Numbered from the stretch's first letter, positions 1 to 10,553 are shown. The stretch is DNA of 64,000 nt from Shewanella abyssi (GCF_023284025.1 NZ_JAKIKR010000005.1:80406-144405), one strand, 5' to 3'. Program-made: numbers and translations. Notes: generated by a model not told the origin, from the letters alone.

Positions 1-1639
1 CGCCGATCCCCGCTAGGAGATCATCCATGCTGACCATGTTAAAGCGTTCAACCGCTGATTGAGCGTCTTTGACCTTTAAATTAGTGCGTGCAAGCTCATT
101 TTCAAGCATCTCTCGGCCGGCAACAATATTTTTATCTCTGTCTTGCTGCTTAAACCAATGTTGGATCTTAGAGCGTGCTCGCGATGTTTTTATGTAGCCT
201 AAGCTAGGATTAAGCCAATCTCTTTTCGGATTGGGGTTTTTAGAGGTGATAATTTCAATCCGCTGCCCAGTGTCAACTTGATAAGTAAACTGCACGATGC
301 GGCCATCGACCTTAGCGCCAATACACTTATGGCCGACATGCGAATGAATATAGTAGGCAAAATCCAGCACCGTTGAACCCAGCGGCAGATCAACCACCTC
401 ACCACTTGGGGTAAAGACATAGACGCGGTCTTCAAATACTTGACTACGCACCTCTTCAACTAGGTTACCGCTTTCAGCAACATCTTCTTGCCACTGCAGA
501 ATCTTACGTAACCAATTAATCTTCTCTTCATAGCCGCTCTGTTTACCACTGCCACTGGCACTACCCTCTTTGTATTTCCAGTGGGCGGCAACACCGAGCT
601 CAGCATCTTCATGCATCTGTTCGGTACGAATTTGGATCTCGACGGTTTTAGCCTCTGGCCCCACGACAATGGTGTGGATAGACTGATAACCATTTGGCTT
701 GGGATTTGCGACGTAATCGTCAAATTCGCTAGGGATATGATGCCAAAGGGAATGCACTACACCCAATGCCCCGTAGCAATCTTGTAGTCTGTCGGTGACA
801 ATTCTAACCGCTCGAACATCAAACAGCTCATCAAACTTAAGCTGTTTGCCATTCATCTTCTTCCAGATACTGTAAATGTGTTTTGGACGGCCATAGACCT
901 TGGCTCGGATCTCGTCCTTATCTAATCGCGCTTGCAGTTGGCTAACGAAGTCATCGATAAAGGTTTCTCTATCAATACGCTTACCATCAAGTTGCTTGGC
1001 GATATCTTTGTAGGTTTGCGGATGTAGGTAGCGAAAAGAGATATCTTCTAGCTCCCATTTTAACTGCCCAATACCAAGACGGTTGGCGAGCGGTGCATAC
1101 ACGTCGGCAATTTCTCTGGCAATGAGCACCTTAACTTCTTCATCGGCATTTTTAATTTCACGCAGTAAACAGATACGCTCAGCGAGTTTAATGACCACTG
1201 CCCGCACATCTTCCACCATCGCCAGCAACATCTTACGAATGTTGTCTATTTGCGGCTCAGCATTGCGGGTTTGGTTATCGATTTTCAACGCGCCAATGGC
1301 ATTCATGGTTTCAACGCTAGACACTAGGATTTCAAGTTTTGGGCCAAAGCGCTGGTGAATATCTTCTTGAGTGATTAAGTCCGCATCAAAAACAACAAAC
1401 AATATTGCCGCTTGCAGGGTTTCGATATCCATATTCAAGGGGGCAAGAATTTCAATCATCTCCCGTGCACGTTGCAGCACAGGAAGGTTGACCTCTTTAT
1501 TCTGGCCAACTAATAACTCAACCTGAGTGATTAACTCCAAAAGAGTTTTGGCTTCGTTGGAATCACTAATATAACGTTTCACCCACTCTTCTAGTTGAAA
1601 GTGAGGGTCGTTAAAATGTGCTTCACGAACTGATACCAT
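1..1639 (-). CDS. relA: GTP pyrophosphokinase RelA (3' end cut off by window)
   Basis: This is the ribosome-associated (p)ppGpp synthetase of the stringent response. The reading frame runs open from an ATG at 1639 to the window edge, giving 546 residues of a protein that is usually about 735–745 long. The N-terminus reads MVSVREAHF. The synthetase core is visible around residues 265–310 (FDVRAVRIV, then NPKPNGYQSIHT). A TGS domain lies around residues 400–466 (RVYVFTPSGEVVDLPLGS and YYIHSHVGHKCIGAKVDG), and the frame leaves the window at MDDLLAGIG. The C-terminal zinc-finger and ACT/RRM regulatory domains lie outside. The gene follows rlmD in the same direction with a gap of about 140 bases, an order common in Shewanella and relatives. 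Confidence 0.96.
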   Translation of the reverse strand, partial: MVSVREAHFNDPHFQLEEWVKRYISDSNEAKTLLELITQVELLVGQNKEVNLPVLQRAREMIEILAPLNMDIETLQAAILFVVFDADLITQEDIHQRFGPKLEILVSSVETMNAIGALKIDNQTRNAEPQIDNIRKMLLAMVEDVRAVVIKLAERICLLREIKNADEEVKVLIAREIADVYAPLANRLGIGQLKWELEDISFRYLHPQTYKDIAKQLDGKRIDRETFIDDFVSQLQARLDKDEIRAKVYGRPKHIYSIWKKMNGKQLKFDELFDVRAVRIVTDRLQDCYGALGVVHSLWHHIPSEFDDYVANPKPNGYQSIHTIVVGPEAKTVEIQIRTEQMHEDAELGVAAHWKYKEGSASGSGKQSGYEEKINWLRKILQWQEDVAESGNLVEEVRSQVFEDRVYVFTPSGEVVDLPLGSTVLDFAYYIHSHVGHKCIGAKVDGRIVQFTYQVDTGQRIEIITSKNPNPKRDWLNPSLGYIKTSRARSKIQHWFKQQDRDKNIVAGREMLENELARTNLKVKDAQSAVERFNMVSMDDLLAGIG

Positions 1640-1780
1640 CGTCTATTATTCCTTTACATCCCGAGGTGGACTAAACCAAACACATCAATCCAAACCTATT
1701 AAAATTCAGACCCTCTATCTTCAGCATTCAGCGAATATTGTCAATGAACAAAAGCTGACAATCGTAACTAAAATTGTCTG

Positions 1781-3115
1781 TTAATCCCGTTCAAATAGTG
1801 CCATTGATTCTAAATGGTGGGTTTGTGGAAACATATCCACCATTGCTATCTTTTTAAGGCTATAACCTTGCTTCAATATCACTTCACTATCGCGGGCTAA
1901 ACTTGCAGGGTTACAAGATACGTAAACTAACGCTTTAGGTTTAAGCTTCTTGAGCGATAACATGCTTTCATAAGCACCAGCTCTAGCAGGATCAATGAGC
2001 ATTTTATCAACTTTGCCGAGCCATGGCTCTTGTGACAAATCAGCACTTAAATCAGCATGGAAAAAAGAGACTTTATCTAAACCGCTATGCTCTGCGTTCA
2101 GCGTTGCCTGAGTGACCATTGCCGGCACTCCTTCAACACCTATAACTTCAGCGCCTTTTTCAGCTAATGGCAAACTAAAATTGCCGATACCACAAAACAG
2201 ATCAAGCACTCGCTCATTGGCTTGAGGGTTAAGCCAGTCTACCGCTTGCTTAACCATCGCTTGGTTAACCGCAGCATTAACCTGGATAAAGTTACCCGCT
2301 GAAAACTTAAGCTCAGCATTGCTGCCACTAAACCCATAAAACGGCTGCTCACCCTTACCGCTAAGATACTCAGTCTCGGCATCATCGTCTTGCAACACTA
2401 GGTTAAGGGCGTTGCTCTCACCGAAAGAGGCCAAACGCTGACGATCTTTATCCGATAAAGCTTTGGTGATCCGTAGAACGACAAAAATACCATTATCAGC
2501 TTGGGTCAACTCTACATGGCCTAACGCTTTTTTACCGCTGAGCTGATTGAGTAAATAAGCAAGGTTGGGGATTAATGCCGACAGCGGTTTGGCAAGAACA
2601 ATACATGATTGGATCTCTACAACGTCACTGCTGCTACTTGCTCTAAACCCTAAACTAATATGCTTGGTATTTTTATCAAACCAAGTCGCTAAGCGGGCTC
2701 GCCTACGATAATGCCACGGCGAGTCGCTCAATGTATCACAGACTTCACCAGCCTCAGTTTGAGCAAATTTAGCCACCAATTCCTGCAATGCGTTAGCTTT
2801 ATGTGTTCGTTGAGCAGCGATATCTAGATGCTGCAGATCACAACCACCACACTTATCATAATGCGGGCACGCGGGCTCGACACGCTGGTTTGATGGATTT
2901 TCAACGCTTAACAGCTTTGCTCTAGAAAATTTCTTCTTCTGCTCGGTTAACTGTACTTGCACGGTTTCGCCTGGCAGTGCGCCGTTGATAAACACTATCT
3001 TACCTTGATGATGAGCAATACCTGCACCGAGATGATCCAGCTTTGTCACTGTCAAAGATAACTTCGATGATAATTGTTTAGACCTATTTGGTTTTGCTTT
3101 AAAAAATTGTGCCAT
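1781..3115 (-). CDS. rlmD: 23S rRNA (uracil1939-C5)-methyltransferase RlmD
   Basis: RlmD (RumA) makes m5U1939 in 23S rRNA using S-adenosylmethionine. The 444-residue frame starts at an internal ATG ([11 protein letters not shown]), which matches the family N-terminus; a start 12 codons upstream is open but adds non-family sequence. An N-terminal TRAM domain is followed by the iron–sulfur cysteines C83, C89 and C92 ([10 protein letters not shown]) and probably C171. The SAM-binding motif [12 protein letters not shown], the DPARAGA motif and the [12 protein letters not shown] motif with the catalytic cysteine lie in the C-terminal Rossmann domain. It is divergent from barA and upstream of relA. 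Confidence 0.95.
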   Translation of the reverse strand: MAQFFKAKPNRSKQLSSKLSLTVTKLDHLGAGIAHHQGKIVFINGALPGETVQVQLTEQKKKFSRAKLLSVENPSNQRVEPACPHYDKCGGCDLQHLDIAAQRTHKANALQELVAKFAQTEAGEVCDTLSDSPWHYRRRARLATWFDKNTKHISLGFRASSSSDVVEIQSCIVLAKPLSALIPNLAYLLNQLSGKKALGHVELTQADNGIFVVLRITKALSDKDRQRLASFGESNALNLVLQDDDAETEYLSGKGEQPFYGFSGSNAELKFSAGNFIQVNAAVNQAMVKQAVDWLNPQANERVLDLFCGIGNFSLPLAEKGAEVIGVEGVPAMVTQATLNAEHSGLDKVSFFHADLSADLSQEPWLGKVDKMLIDPARAGAYESMLSLKKLKPKALVYVSCNPASLARDSEVILKQGYSLKKIAMVDMFPQTHHLESMALFERD

Positions 3116-3230
3116 TTTACTCTCTAAATAGATAAAAAAACTGGCCAACACAGGCTGTTACTGGCAGTCTATCGAATACTCTCACTATATTTATCGGTAA
3201 CGCAGTCGTCTCATGAATGAAGCCAACAAT

Positions 3231-6020
3231 ATGACCAAGTACAGCCTACGTTCATGGGTTCTGGTATTGGCGTTAGCTCCGACTATTTTAGTGGGTATTT
3301 TATTGGGCAGCTATTTTACCATAAATAGATTCTATGAACTTGAAGAAACACTCATAGAGCAAGCGAGTAATATCATCGAGCCTTTAGCGATTGCCGCTGA
3401 GGTAGGTTTAGACAGTAAAGATTTTGAAACAACCAAGCGCTTAATCACCGCCGCCCAGCTCAACAAAGCCTCTTTAGTGCAATTTATTGCTATTTTTGAT
3501 ATCGACAACCGCGTTATTGTTACCTCGCATCATTATAAAAATCATGAAGTCATGCGTTACGACAAACCTCTCAGCTCCATGCTAAGAACTGAACTGGAGC
3601 AAGTAGGTGACAGCATGATTTTGCGCAGCCCTATTTTTAAAAGCAACGCAATCAACCCGGTCGATAGCTTCGATGAAAATAGCAACCGAATCTCAATAGA
3701 GACAGTTAAGCTCGGCTATATATCAATATTGATCAATAAAGAAAATGCGCTGCTTGAGCAACATAGAGCCGCTGTAGCCGCGTTTATCATTGTTCTGATT
3801 GGGGTGCAACTGAACCTATTTTTTACATTCAGGCTGGTTAAAAACGTCACCCAACCTATTACCGAAATGGTACGTGTGGTCGCAAAAATTCGTGAAGGTA
3901 AACTAGACACCCGTTTAACGGGCAACCTCATTGGTGAGCTAGACCTGCTCAAACGCGGCATCAATGCTATGGCGGGCTCCTTGTCTGAATACCATGATGA
4001 GATGCAACAAAATATTGATCAAGCCACATCAGATTTAAGAGAAACACTAGAACAGATTGAGATCCAAAACGTTGAGCTAGACATAGCCAAAAAACGTGCG
4101 CTTGAGGCGAGTCGAATTAAATCTGAATTCTTAGCCAACATGTCCCATGAACTGCGTACCCCGCTCAATGGCGTGATTGGTTTTGCAAAGCAGTTATTAA
4201 AAACACCATTACACTCCAGTCAGCAAGACTATATTCGCACCATTGAGGGCAGTGCTACCAACCTGCTCAGTATCATTAATGATATTTTAGATTTCTCTAA
4301 GCTGGAAGCGGGTAAAATGGTGTTAGAGAATATGCCGTTTTCTTTACGTGAAGTCATCGAAGAAACCGTGACGATGTTGTCTAGCAGTGCACAAGAAAAA
4401 GAGATTGAGTTGGTGGTCGACGTTGACCCGCGTATTCCTGAGGATGTGACTGGCGATGCGATGCGTTTTAGCCAAATCCTGACCAATTTAGTCGGCAATG
4501 CGATTAAATTTACCGACAGTGGCAGTGTGCTGCTTAAGATGCAACTGGAAGAGATCGCCAACGGAAAAGTGCATGTCCGCAGTGAAATTATTGATACTGG
4601 CATCGGTATTGATGCCGAAAAACTGCTCTCTTTATTCCAAGCTTTCGGCCAAGCTGATTCATCCATTTCACGACGCTTTGGGGGGACTGGGCTTGGGCTG
4701 GTAATTACCAAGCGTTTGGTGAACCGCATGGGTGGCCAAATAGGGTGTAACTCTGAGCCACAGCAAGGCTCTACCTTCTGGTTTTCGCTACCGCTTAATC
4801 TAAGCCAATATCCCATCAGCGATACTTTACCCATAGGCACGCTTAAAAATAAAAGCATTTTACTCTTTGAACCAAACCCGTTATCACATCATGCCGTTGA
4901 ACGTATGCTGCTGCGCTGGGGACTTAAAGTCACCAATGTTGCCAGCAGCAAACAACTCGAATTTATTGTAACTCAGTCAAATCACTTGTTTGATTATGGG
5001 CTCTTTAGTTGTAAAGGAATCGCTGCCGGGGGTAACGGTATTGACGTGCTTAAAGTCGCCAAGCCTAAGATCAACTACTTGATGTTGATAAGCAATAGCG
5101 TCGAAAGTGAAGAGCTCTTTTCACAAATGAGCCCCTATATCGACAAACAACTCACCATGCCGATTGGTGAGAGAAAACTCTCGAGTAGCTTAATAGATCC
5201 ACAATCATCACTTGAAGCAAGAGCCTTACCAATGCTTTCAATGCGAGCAACTCCGGCGGTGAGAGAAAACTTAACCGTACTGGCGGTTGACGATAACCCA
5301 GCCAATTTAAAGCTTATCGACACATTACTAAAAGAGCTAGTGACCCAAGTGCTCATCGTCGATAATGGTGATGCTGCCGTCACCATTGCAAAACAACGCA
5401 GTTTTGATCTTATTTTTATGGATATTCAGATGCCTGGCACGGATGGTATTAGTGCGACTAGACAGATAAGACAAAACTCAGCCAATCGCAATACGCCCAT
5501 TATCGCTGTCACCGCCCACGCTATCGCTGAAGAGCGAGAACGCATATCATCGAGTGGTATGGATGGCTACTTGCCCAAACCTATTGATGAAGCCGCGCTC
5601 AAGGATGTGATCCACAAATGGAAAAACAAGCCTAAGTTCACCCATTTTGATCAGCGCATCTTAAATTGGGAACTGTGCTTGACCCAGGCCAATAACAAGC
5701 CAGACTTAGCAATTGATATGCTAAAGATGTTATTAAAATCACTGCCTGAAACCTTGGAGCATATCAACAGCGCACTCACTAACTTTGATCAGCAAAGCAT
5801 GCTTACCTGTATTCATAAACTACACGGTGCAAGTTGTTATTGCGGCGTCCCGACCACCCAACAACTTTGCCAAGAGATAGAGTCAGGGTTAAAGCGTGGT
5901 GTTGCCGTAGAAGATATAGAACCTGAAATCCTTGAGTTACTTGATGAGCTAACTAAGGTAGAATCAGCCGCTAATCAAGTGATCACCCAGCTATCAGTGG
6001 AAATAAAAGATGACAAATAA
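3231..6020 (+). CDS. barA: Hybrid sensor histidine kinase BarA
   Basis: BarA is the tripartite inner-membrane kinase that phosphorylates UvrY/SirA and so controls the Csr small RNAs. From the N-terminus it shows a membrane segment (about residues 7–27), a periplasmic domain, a second membrane segment near 180–200, a HAMP linker, and a HisKA domain with the phospho-histidine at about residue 306 (NMSHELRTPLNG). The ATPase boxes (NAIKFTDSG, GTGLGLVI) follow, then a receiver with the acceptor Asp at about residue 731 (FMDIQMPG) and a C-terminal Hpt with His at about residue 862 (IHKLHGASCYCG). I chose ATG 3231 because MTKYSLRSW matches E. coli BarA; ATG 3213, six codons upstream, is also possible. 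yjaG overlaps its 3' end. Confidence 0.95.
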   Translation: MTKYSLRSWVLVLALAPTILVGILLGSYFTINRFYELEETLIEQASNIIEPLAIAAEVGLDSKDFETTKRLITAAQLNKASLVQFIAIFDIDNRVIVTSHHYKNHEVMRYDKPLSSMLRTELEQVGDSMILRSPIFKSNAINPVDSFDENSNRISIETVKLGYISILINKENALLEQHRAAVAAFIIVLIGVQLNLFFTFRLVKNVTQPITEMVRVVAKIREGKLDTRLTGNLIGELDLLKRGINAMAGSLSEYHDEMQQNIDQATSDLRETLEQIEIQNVELDIAKKRALEASRIKSEFLANMSHELRTPLNGVIGFAKQLLKTPLHSSQQDYIRTIEGSATNLLSIINDILDFSKLEAGKMVLENMPFSLREVIEETVTMLSSSAQEKEIELVVDVDPRIPEDVTGDAMRFSQILTNLVGNAIKFTDSGSVLLKMQLEEIANGKVHVRSEIIDTGIGIDAEKLLSLFQAFGQADSSISRRFGGTGLGLVITKRLVNRMGGQIGCNSEPQQGSTFWFSLPLNLSQYPISDTLPIGTLKNKSILLFEPNPLSHHAVERMLLRWGLKVTNVASSKQLEFIVTQSNHLFDYGLFSCKGIAAGGNGIDVLKVAKPKINYLMLISNSVESEELFSQMSPYIDKQLTMPIGERKLSSSLIDPQSSLEARALPMLSMRATPAVRENLTVLAVDDNPANLKLIDTLLKELVTQVLIVDNGDAAVTIAKQRSFDLIFMDIQMPGTDGISATRQIRQNSANRNTPIIAVTAHAIAEERERISSSGMDGYLPKPIDEAALKDVIHKWKNKPKFTHFDQRILNWELCLTQANNKPDLAIDMLKMLLKSLPETLEHINSALTNFDQQSMLTCIHKLHGASCYCGVPTTQQLCQEIESGLKRGVAVEDIEPEILELLDELTKVESAANQVITQLSVEIKDDK

Positions 6021-6615
6021 ACCGGGCTTTTTTCAACGCTTAAAGGGGCTATCGCTAGCGCAAAAGAAACTTTTTGCTATCGCACTATGTCAGCGGATGC
6101 TGCCCAATTATCAGCTTTTTTCTGAAGTGTGTGAATTTGGCAACCCCAAGGTGCTCGATACACTGCTCAACCTGCTTTGGCAGTCTATGTATGACAATAA
6201 GCTCAAGCTCAATTTAGAGTTGCAAATGGAACGTATTGAAGTTAATACGCCAGAACCTGCTGATTTTGACGTCTACGGTGTTTACCCAGCAATGGACGCA
6301 GCGGTAGCCTTAACGTCTTTGCTAAGCGCATTAGAAAGCAAGGTTGAAGAAGACATCACTAACATCAGCAAACTCTCTTCTGCCACGGTAGCCAACTATA
6401 TTGAAGCAACCTGTGAGCAAGAGTTTGATAATGAAACCGAATTAGATGATTACATCTTTAACCATGACGTTATGATTGAGGAGAAAGAGGTACAAGAATT
6501 ACTTCTGCAAGCCATCGAAGAACATCCGCACCTTAAGGCAGATTTTGTCAAAGAGTTCCGCCGAGAAGTGGTTGCCGTCGGCATATCAAATATAGGTATC
6601 GGTCCGTTAGAGTAA
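6010..6615 (+). CDS. yjaG: YjaG family protein (DUF416)
   Basis: This 201-residue cytoplasmic protein belongs to the YjaG/DUF416 family, whose function is not known. The N-terminus (FFQRLKGLSLAQKKLFAIALCQRM) and the NYQLFSEVCEFGNP stretch are typical of the family, and the length fits the E. coli protein. The protein is acidic and looks all-helical, without a signal peptide or membrane segment. Its start overlaps the last 11 bases of barA, so the two are probably translationally coupled. A hairpin terminator follows at once. Confidence 0.85.
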   Translation: MTNKPGFFQRLKGLSLAQKKLFAIALCQRMLPNYQLFSEVCEFGNPKVLDTLLNLLWQSMYDNKLKLNLELQMERIEVNTPEPADFDVYGVYPAMDAAVALTSLLSALESKVEEDITNISKLSSATVANYIEATCEQEFDNETELDDYIFNHDVMIEEKEVQELLLQAIEEHPHLKADFVKEFRREVVAVGISNIGIGPLE

Positions 6616-6624
6616 AATGACAAA

Positions 6625-6664
6625 AGAGTCGCTCTGTTAACCGCTAAAGCGGCTCTAGCTTTTC
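6625..6664 (+). terminator. Rho-independent terminator after barA-yjaG
   Basis: A 9-bp stem, AGAGTCGCT with AGCGGCTCT and one G·T pair, encloses a 14-base loop and is followed by a short T-rich stretch. It lies just after the yjaG stop and before the convergent LysR gene. Confidence 0.6.
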
Positions 6665-6684
6665 ATCACTATTATTCCCACCCT

Positions 6685-7587
6685 TTAACTGTCCATCGAG
6701 AACAACTGTTCCGCTTTCGACTGCATAAACTCAATAAACAGCTTTACCTTCAAAGGTTGGTGGCTGCGTTGATGGTACAAGATTGAAATCCGCCTTTTCT
6801 CGCCAATCCATTCAGGTAACAGCGTCGTCAACTGGCCATTCTTAAGTTGGTTTTTCACAAAAAGCGTTGGACCGTATAACACCCCTCCATTATCAACTGC
6901 TGCTTTCACAGCACCATTGAGCTCACTTAATGTCAGTTTGGCCGGCCCATCATAATAAAAACTCTCTCCTGATGGGTGCTTTAGTGTCCAGTTAAACAAA
7001 GGCCAGACTTTAATCAACGCGTGTTGTTCCAAATCGCTTGGGTGACACAAGCGAGGTGCTTTAGCCATATAGCTTGCAGAAGCAAACAAACCATAATTGA
7101 GTACGCCAAGAGAACTCGAAATCCAAGACGAATCAGGTTGAGTTCCACCGACAATGGCAACATCAACACCTTCATCAATAAGATCAATCACGTTATTATT
7201 TTGTACAATATGCAGCTGAATATCTGGGAACTTTTCACAAAACTCGTTAATGGCATGGATGAAAATCATCGAAATAATGGATACAGGAGCAGCTATTCTT
7301 AAGGTGCCTTCCGGCTTATCCACCGCTGCACCTCTGATACTGTCAAACTGAGAGACTATAGCCTGATACTGCTGAAACAGCGCTATCCCCTCTTCCGTTA
7401 AGCGAAGCTTACGGGTACTGCGCATTAATAACTGCTTATCTAGCTGTGTTTCCAGTTTAGTCAGTTTGCGGCTTACCGTTGCAATTGGCATCTCCAGCTC
7501 TTTAGCTGCTTGGGAAAAGCTACCCGCATTCACTAAATGAACAAATTGGTAGATCAGCTGTAGTTCCAAGCCAAAATTGCTATTCAT
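6685..7587 (-). CDS. LysR family transcriptional regulator
   Basis: This is a LysR-type regulator of 300 residues. The N-terminal winged helix-turn-helix is clear (VNAGSFSQAAKELEMP, then ATVSRKLTKLETQL), and the rest is the usual two-lobed effector domain (EGTLRIAAPVSIISMIFI onwards). The longest frame starts six codons upstream (MAGFIS), but an AGGA box nine bases before ATG 7587 favours MNSNFGLELQ. It is divergent from an AEC transporter gene with about 120 bases between, so that transporter is its most likely target; the effector cannot be told from sequence. Confidence 0.88.
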   Translation of the reverse strand: MNSNFGLELQLIYQFVHLVNAGSFSQAAKELEMPIATVSRKLTKLETQLDKQLLMRSTRKLRLTEEGIALFQQYQAIVSQFDSIRGAAVDKPEGTLRIAAPVSIISMIFIHAINEFCEKFPDIQLHIVQNNNVIDLIDEGVDVAIVGGTQPDSSWISSSLGVLNYGLFASASYMAKAPRLCHPSDLEQHALIKVWPLFNWTLKHPSGESFYYDGPAKLTLSELNGAVKAAVDNGGVLYGPTLFVKNQLKNGQLTTLLPEWIGEKRRISILYHQRSHQPLKVKLFIEFMQSKAEQLFSMDS

Positions 7588-7711
7588 CGATATAAATCCT
7601 GCCATAAAAATGGGATCGGCTACGACCTAAGGTCAATAGTATAGCAAAGCGCAACTATGGTAATGTTCTAGCTCAACATTATACGTCTTTTACCCGTCCT
7701 TAGAGAATGAT

Positions 7712-8668
7712 ATGCCTGCAGTCATAACGCCACTCCTTGCTGTATTCGGCATCATGTTGATAGGCGCTTTAGTTCAAAAGTCAAAGCTATTACCCGTTGA
7801 AACCGATCAAGTCCTAAACCAATTTGTTTACTATATTGCGTTTCCGGCCATTATGTTGATCACCTTAGCCCAAACCCCACTCAACGACATCTTGCACTGG
7901 GGGTATATTGCAGGCTTTAGTGGTGCCATGCTAATAAGCTATGTGATGACATTAATCATCTCACTTTGGGCAAATCCAGCACAAAATGCGCTAGCGTCTA
8001 TGCGAGCGCTGAATGCCACTTTTGGCAATACTGCTTTCATCGGTATTCCCCTAATGGCGATGCTGTTTCCAGCGAATCAATCGGCATTGGCAGCGGCGGC
8101 TATCGCCAGTTTATTATCAGTGTTAATTTTTGCCATTGCGCTGGTGTCATTAGAGATGATAGGCAGAAGGCAACAAAGTTCTGCATTTAAAATTATTAGC
8201 CTCGCCCTACTACAAAATCCAATTGTGATTGGCAGTATGGTGGGGATTAGCCTGTCAGCGCTAACCATTACCTTACCAGACAGTATTGCACTCATCATCC
8301 GTCAACTTGGTATGACTTCAAGCCCTTGTGCTCTGTTTGCCATCGGTATGGTGCTGGCAAAGTCGGCTCAATACCAAACTTCAAGCCACATGATTAGCCT
8401 GAAGCAGTTGGCTGAGATCAGTGCCGTCAATACGGTTAAGTTGTTGCTTCAGCCACTAATAACCTACTTGCTCATGCTTAGCTTAAACGTCGATCCACAA
8501 TGGATTGCCATGGGCGTAATACTCGCTGCACTTCCTACTGCCGCCAGCGTCTACCTACTGGCGCAGCGTTATCAAACTCAAGTGATCACCAGTGCTCAAG
8601 GAATACTACTTGGCACCCTGCTCAGCTTTATCAGCTTACCGTTTTTAGAAGCCTACCTCCTAGGCTAA
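7712..8668 (+). CDS. AEC family transporter (auxin efflux carrier-like permease)
   Basis: This is a 318-residue, highly hydrophobic inner-membrane protein of the AEC (auxin efflux carrier, Mem_trans) family. About ten membrane segments are visible, split into two halves by a central hydrophilic stretch near residues 150–165. Family signatures include the N-terminal PLLAVFGIMLIGALVQK and the NATFGNTAFIGIPLM motif of the fourth segment. Bacterial members export or import small organic acids such as malate or malonate, but the substrate cannot be assigned here. The divergent LysR gene is a plausible regulator. Confidence 0.85.
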   Translation: MPAVITPLLAVFGIMLIGALVQKSKLLPVETDQVLNQFVYYIAFPAIMLITLAQTPLNDILHWGYIAGFSGAMLISYVMTLIISLWANPAQNALASMRALNATFGNTAFIGIPLMAMLFPANQSALAAAAIASLLSVLIFAIALVSLEMIGRRQQSSAFKIISLALLQNPIVIGSMVGISLSALTITLPDSIALIIRQLGMTSSPCALFAIGMVLAKSAQYQTSSHMISLKQLAEISAVNTVKLLLQPLITYLLMLSLNVDPQWIAMGVILAALPTAASVYLLAQRYQTQVITSAQGILLGTLLSFISLPFLEAYLLG

Positions 8669-8797
8669 TCGATAGGGATTGATTTCAACTCTACAAACAC
8701 AAACGTAAGACACTGATAAACTTATATAAAAAATAATTATTCACTATAAATACAAATTTTTCGTTGTATGTATCGTTTAATTTTCAAACTAAACATT

Positions 8798-8839
8798 TAC
8801 TGTATATAAAAACAGTATATACTGTGTGTCAATACAGTA
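8798..8839 (+). promoter_or_regulatory. Tandem LexA (SOS) boxes upstream of recN
   Basis: Two perfect CTGT-N8-ACAG palindromes are present at 8798–8817 and 8820–8839, each with TA flanks on both sides. Their centres are 22 bp apart, two helical turns, on the same DNA face. They end 20 bases before the recN ATG, so LexA bound here would block the promoter. This matches the tight SOS control known for recN. Confidence 0.93.
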
Positions 8840-8858
8840 CTTCAGATAGGACGTTACT

Positions 8859-10520
8859 ATGCTTTGCCAACTCAGCATTAATAATTTTGCTATTGTACGT
8901 TTTTTAGAACTCGACTTTAAATCCGGCATGACCAGTATTACTGGTGAAACAGGCGCTGGTAAATCCATTGCTATTGATGCATTAGGGTTATGCCTAGGCA
9001 ATCGCGCTGACGCTAATACCATTCGACCCGGTGCAACTAAAACTGAAGTGAGTGCAAGGTTTTCCCTATCTGATATTCCACTGGCAAAACGCTGGTTAGA
9101 AGACAATGATCTTGAACTCGATAATGAGTGTATTTTAAGGCGTACGATTAATAATGATGGTCGTTCACGCGCATACATCAATGGTAACCCCGTTCCGCTG
9201 GCCCAAGTAAAATGCCTAGGACAACTGCTCATTGGGATCCATGGCCAACATGCCCACCATGCAATGTTAAAAAGTGAACATCAACTTACTCTGCTTGATA
9301 GTTACGCCAACCATAAGATGTTACTCGATACGGTAGCCACTCGTTATCATCGATGTAAAATCGTGGAGAAACAGTTGCATGAACTAGAGCAGGCACAACA
9401 TGAAAGGCTTGCACGTAAGCAACTGCTGAGCTATCAGGTTGAGGAGCTTGATGAGTTTTCCATTGCTAAAGGTGAGTTTGAAACCATTGAGGCTGAACAT
9501 AAAAAACTTGCCAACAGCACTGCATTAATCGAGTTATGTCGCAGTCAGTTAACTATTTTACAAGATAACGATCAAGCTAGTGTTGAGTCATTGCTCAATA
9601 CTTCAATCAGTCAGGGGCAAGATTTAGAAAGTTATGATCCAGAGCTTGGCAGTGTTGTCGCCATGCTCAATGATGCTCTCATTCAAGTACAAGAAAGTAG
9701 TAGTGAGCTTGAGCGATATTTAGAGGGCTTAGAGCTAGACCCTGAATACTTTGAACAACTAGAGCTACGGATCTCTACAGCACTGCAACTGGCGCGCAAG
9801 CATCATGTCAATGCTAACGAGCTGTATGATCACCATCAAAGCCTGTTGAATGAACTCAACGAGCTTGACTCTGATGAGGACAAACTTGATGAGATCCGCA
9901 ATCAACTGCAAAAGAGTCAGCAAGCCTATTTGAACCATGCAAGAAAGTTAAGCCAAAGCCGTAGCCGATATGCAAAAGAGCTAGATAAAAAAGTCACTCA
10001 ATCGATTCATGAACTGAGCATGCCGAAGGGGAAATTCAGTATCGCAGTCAACTTTAATCCAGCTATTATGAATGCTCATGGTTGTGATGCCATTGAGTTT
10101 CTGGTGACCACCAATCCTGGTCAACCCTTGCAACCTATTGCTAAAGTCGCCTCTGGCGGTGAGCTAAGTCGGATAGGCCTCGGCATACAGGTTATTACCG
10201 CCAAGAAAGTAGCCACACCCACACTTATCTTTGATGAAGTCGATGTGGGGATCTCAGGTCCAACCGCAGCAGTGGTAGGCCGAATGTTACGCAGCTTAGG
10301 GGAGTCAACCCAGGTAATTTGTGTGACGCATCTACCGCAAGTTGCCGGTAACGGCCATCAGCATATGTTTGTTAATAAGAGCAGTAAAGCGGGTAAAACT
10401 GAAACATCAATGGTAGCCTTAGATAAAGACCAGCGGGTTGAAGAGTTAGCTCGTTTACTGGGAGGCGACACGATTACCTGTAATACGATTGCCAATGCCA
10501 AAGAGTTGCTACTGAGTTAA
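8859..10520 (+). CDS. recN: DNA repair protein RecN
   Basis: RecN is an SMC-like ATPase that acts in double-strand break repair with RecA. The 553-residue protein has Walker A at residues 29–36 (GETGAGKS), long heptad-rich coiled-coil stretches near 150–380 (rich in E, L, Q), the ABC signature ASGGELSRIGLG, Walker B TLIFDEVDVGISG and the VTHLPQVAG switch motif. The start ATG has an AGG box eight bases upstream. Two LexA boxes lie directly upstream, so it should be among the most strongly DNA-damage-induced genes here. Confidence 0.97.
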   Translation: MLCQLSINNFAIVRFLELDFKSGMTSITGETGAGKSIAIDALGLCLGNRADANTIRPGATKTEVSARFSLSDIPLAKRWLEDNDLELDNECILRRTINNDGRSRAYINGNPVPLAQVKCLGQLLIGIHGQHAHHAMLKSEHQLTLLDSYANHKMLLDTVATRYHRCKIVEKQLHELEQAQHERLARKQLLSYQVEELDEFSIAKGEFETIEAEHKKLANSTALIELCRSQLTILQDNDQASVESLLNTSISQGQDLESYDPELGSVVAMLNDALIQVQESSSELERYLEGLELDPEYFEQLELRISTALQLARKHHVNANELYDHHQSLLNELNELDSDEDKLDEIRNQLQKSQQAYLNHARKLSQSRSRYAKELDKKVTQSIHELSMPKGKFSIAVNFNPAIMNAHGCDAIEFLVTTNPGQPLQPIAKVASGGELSRIGLGIQVITAKKVATPTLIFDEVDVGISGPTAAVVGRMLRSLGESTQVICVTHLPQVAGNGHQHMFVNKSSKAGKTETSMVALDKDQRVEELARLLGGDTITCNTIANAKELLLS

Positions 10521-10553
10521 CAAGCGCTCCAGCTTCTGTCAAATAGTCATTAA

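Noticed and set aside
4229..4858. 209-codon minus-strand frame
   Set aside because: It lies wholly inside barA, whose kinase motifs are in the plus frame; it is a shadow.
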